From positions 1 to 35,281 of the forward strand of contig JANXUR010000011.1 of assembly GCA_025356095.1 (NCBI GenBank): a stretch of 35,281 nucleotides of DNA, given 5' to 3'. The DNA comes from Acidobacteriaceae bacterium (GTDB lineage: Bacteria; Acidobacteriota; Terriglobia; Terriglobales; Acidobacteriaceae). How positions within the stretch are numbered: position 1 is the stretch's first letter; each line of letters starts with the position of its first letter. Below are positions 34,670-35,281 of the stretch, piece after piece. Made by a program: the position numbers and the translations under genes. The notes under the pieces were generated by a model, which worked only from the letters and a program-made list of their open reading frames with translations, did not search any database and was not told the DNA's origin.

Positions 34670-34844
34670 GAGAATCCTCCTGATTAGGCAGAGTCCGGCT
34701 CCACAGTTCATCTACGAGCCGATTCAAGGGCGAGACTAGCATCGCAAACTACCTAAGTCAACAAGGATTGCGTGGAGTCCGACGGGGCTTTAAAGGCAGG
34801 AGGGGTCGCTACTGGAACACATTTTGCGAGGCAAGCACGGTAGA

Positions 34845-34898
34845 GCGGGGCTTTAGCCCCGCGTCGAGGCGGGTGCGCCGAAAGCGGCTTCAGCCGCT
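34845..34898. repeat. Pair of interspersed palindromes (GGGGCT/AGCCCC and AGCGGCT/AGCCGCT)
   Basis: A perfect palindrome with arms GCGGGGCT and AGCCCCGC (34845-34862, TT loop), then a second with arms AGCGGCT and AGCCGCT (34883-34898, TC loop). The pairing of a GGGGCT/AGCCCC unit with a GCGGCT/AGCCGC unit mirrors the element inside mnmG. It lies in the 283-bp gap between the small exported gene and the remnant at the window end; nothing else was recognised there. Confidence 0.75.
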
Positions 34899-34952
34899 GG
34901 GGTGACCGGCGGCTGCGGGTCTGCCGATGACCTTAGAAGCAGAAGCTGCCAC

Positions 34953-35281
34953 TTACGACGCCCCCATGAGCACATTTGCTTGAGCGAACGCGAGCAGGTA
35001 GTAGCCGACGGTTCTTCCCGCGCTGTCGATGCCGTAAGAGACGGTCTCTATCGCGCCGGGGACGTCAAATGTGGTGACCGTGCCGCTCCGCTGGCGGATG
35101 AACCGTGGAAAATATAAAGAAAATCTGTATAGCACCCCGTCGCTGCACGGGTGTTGTTGACACTAAGCGGAACAATGTTGACTGCCCCTGGGATGTCAAA
35201 CTTACTGTATGTCCCGGCGAACGCACTCGGCGCGACAGCGAGGGCCAAACCTGCAAGCATCAAGTTTAGGAAGAAACGGCT
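34953..35281 (-). pseudogene. FDxPGA-repeat secreted protein, frameshifted and cut by the window edge
   Basis: The 5' end lies outside the window. In-window sequence starts within a signal peptide (LMLAGLALAVAPSAFA), then repeats TYSKFDIPGAVNIVPLSVNNT and, in another frame, TVTTFDVPGAIETVSYGIDSAGRTVGYY. The frame is lost at about 35102-35104: one frame reads FHGSSASG, but one extra base gives HGFIRQRSG, the normal repeat wording. The joined product is only about 105 residues, much shorter than usual relatives, so it is a remnant. Function of the family is unknown. Confidence 0.7.

Overview
The window reads as chromosomal DNA of a GC-rich Gram-negative bacterium, most likely an Acidobacteriota member (class Terriglobia or close). 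This is inferred from gene content: exported and lipoprotein genes throughout, a TonB-ExbB-ExbD-ExbD-TPR cluster, a GloVer-repeat secreted protein, an FDxPGA-repeat protein, the tgt-yajC-secD-secF order, and many short palindromic and tandem repeats in and between genes. No rRNA, tRNA, transposase or CRISPR array was seen.

Left part (1-6.1 kb). An hslVU protease operon on the minus strand is split. hslV is at 2058-2609 and the first codons of hslU are at 1-83. Between them sit a SIR2-like gene, translationally coupled to hslV but carrying a +1 frameshift just before its LHGS motif, and a divergently read toxin-antitoxin pair (ribbon-helix-helix antitoxin and PIN toxin) with a palindromic putative operator. 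Upstream lie two exported-protein genes and a nine-CxxCH multiheme cytochrome gene broken by one frameshift and two in-frame stops.

6.4-13.4 kb. A plus-strand group encodes a class III aminotransferase, a fibronectin-III lipoprotein, a fumarylacetoacetate-hydrolase-family enzyme and a DUF3592-like membrane protein. A minus-strand pair follows, an aldehyde dehydrogenase and its usual DUF779 partner. A second toxin-antitoxin pair (Phd/YefM-type antitoxin and PIN toxin) ends in a 4-nt stop-codon overlap with mnmG, the same geometry as the first pair with the SIR2 gene.

13.4-25.3 kb. mnmG (tRNA wobble-uridine modification) is enlarged by two palindromic-repeat insertions inside the reading frame. 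It is followed by an aldo/keto reductase, then tgt (queuosine), yajC, secD and secF (Sec export). Next comes tonB-exbB-exbD-exbD and a TPR lipoprotein (outer-membrane energy transduction), with a putative promoter and TetR-type palindrome upstream, a strong hairpin between exbB and exbD, and a clear terminator.

25.5-35.3 kb. A biotin carboxylase and a biotin carrier protein form a pair. Then come a parvulin-type lipoprotein isomerase, an S10 carboxypeptidase-like exported protein, the GloVer-repeat protein, a DsbA-like thiol protein, a LarE-type sulfur transferase (nickel-pincer cofactor), a small exported protein, and the frameshifted remains of an FDxPGA-repeat protein cut by the window edge.
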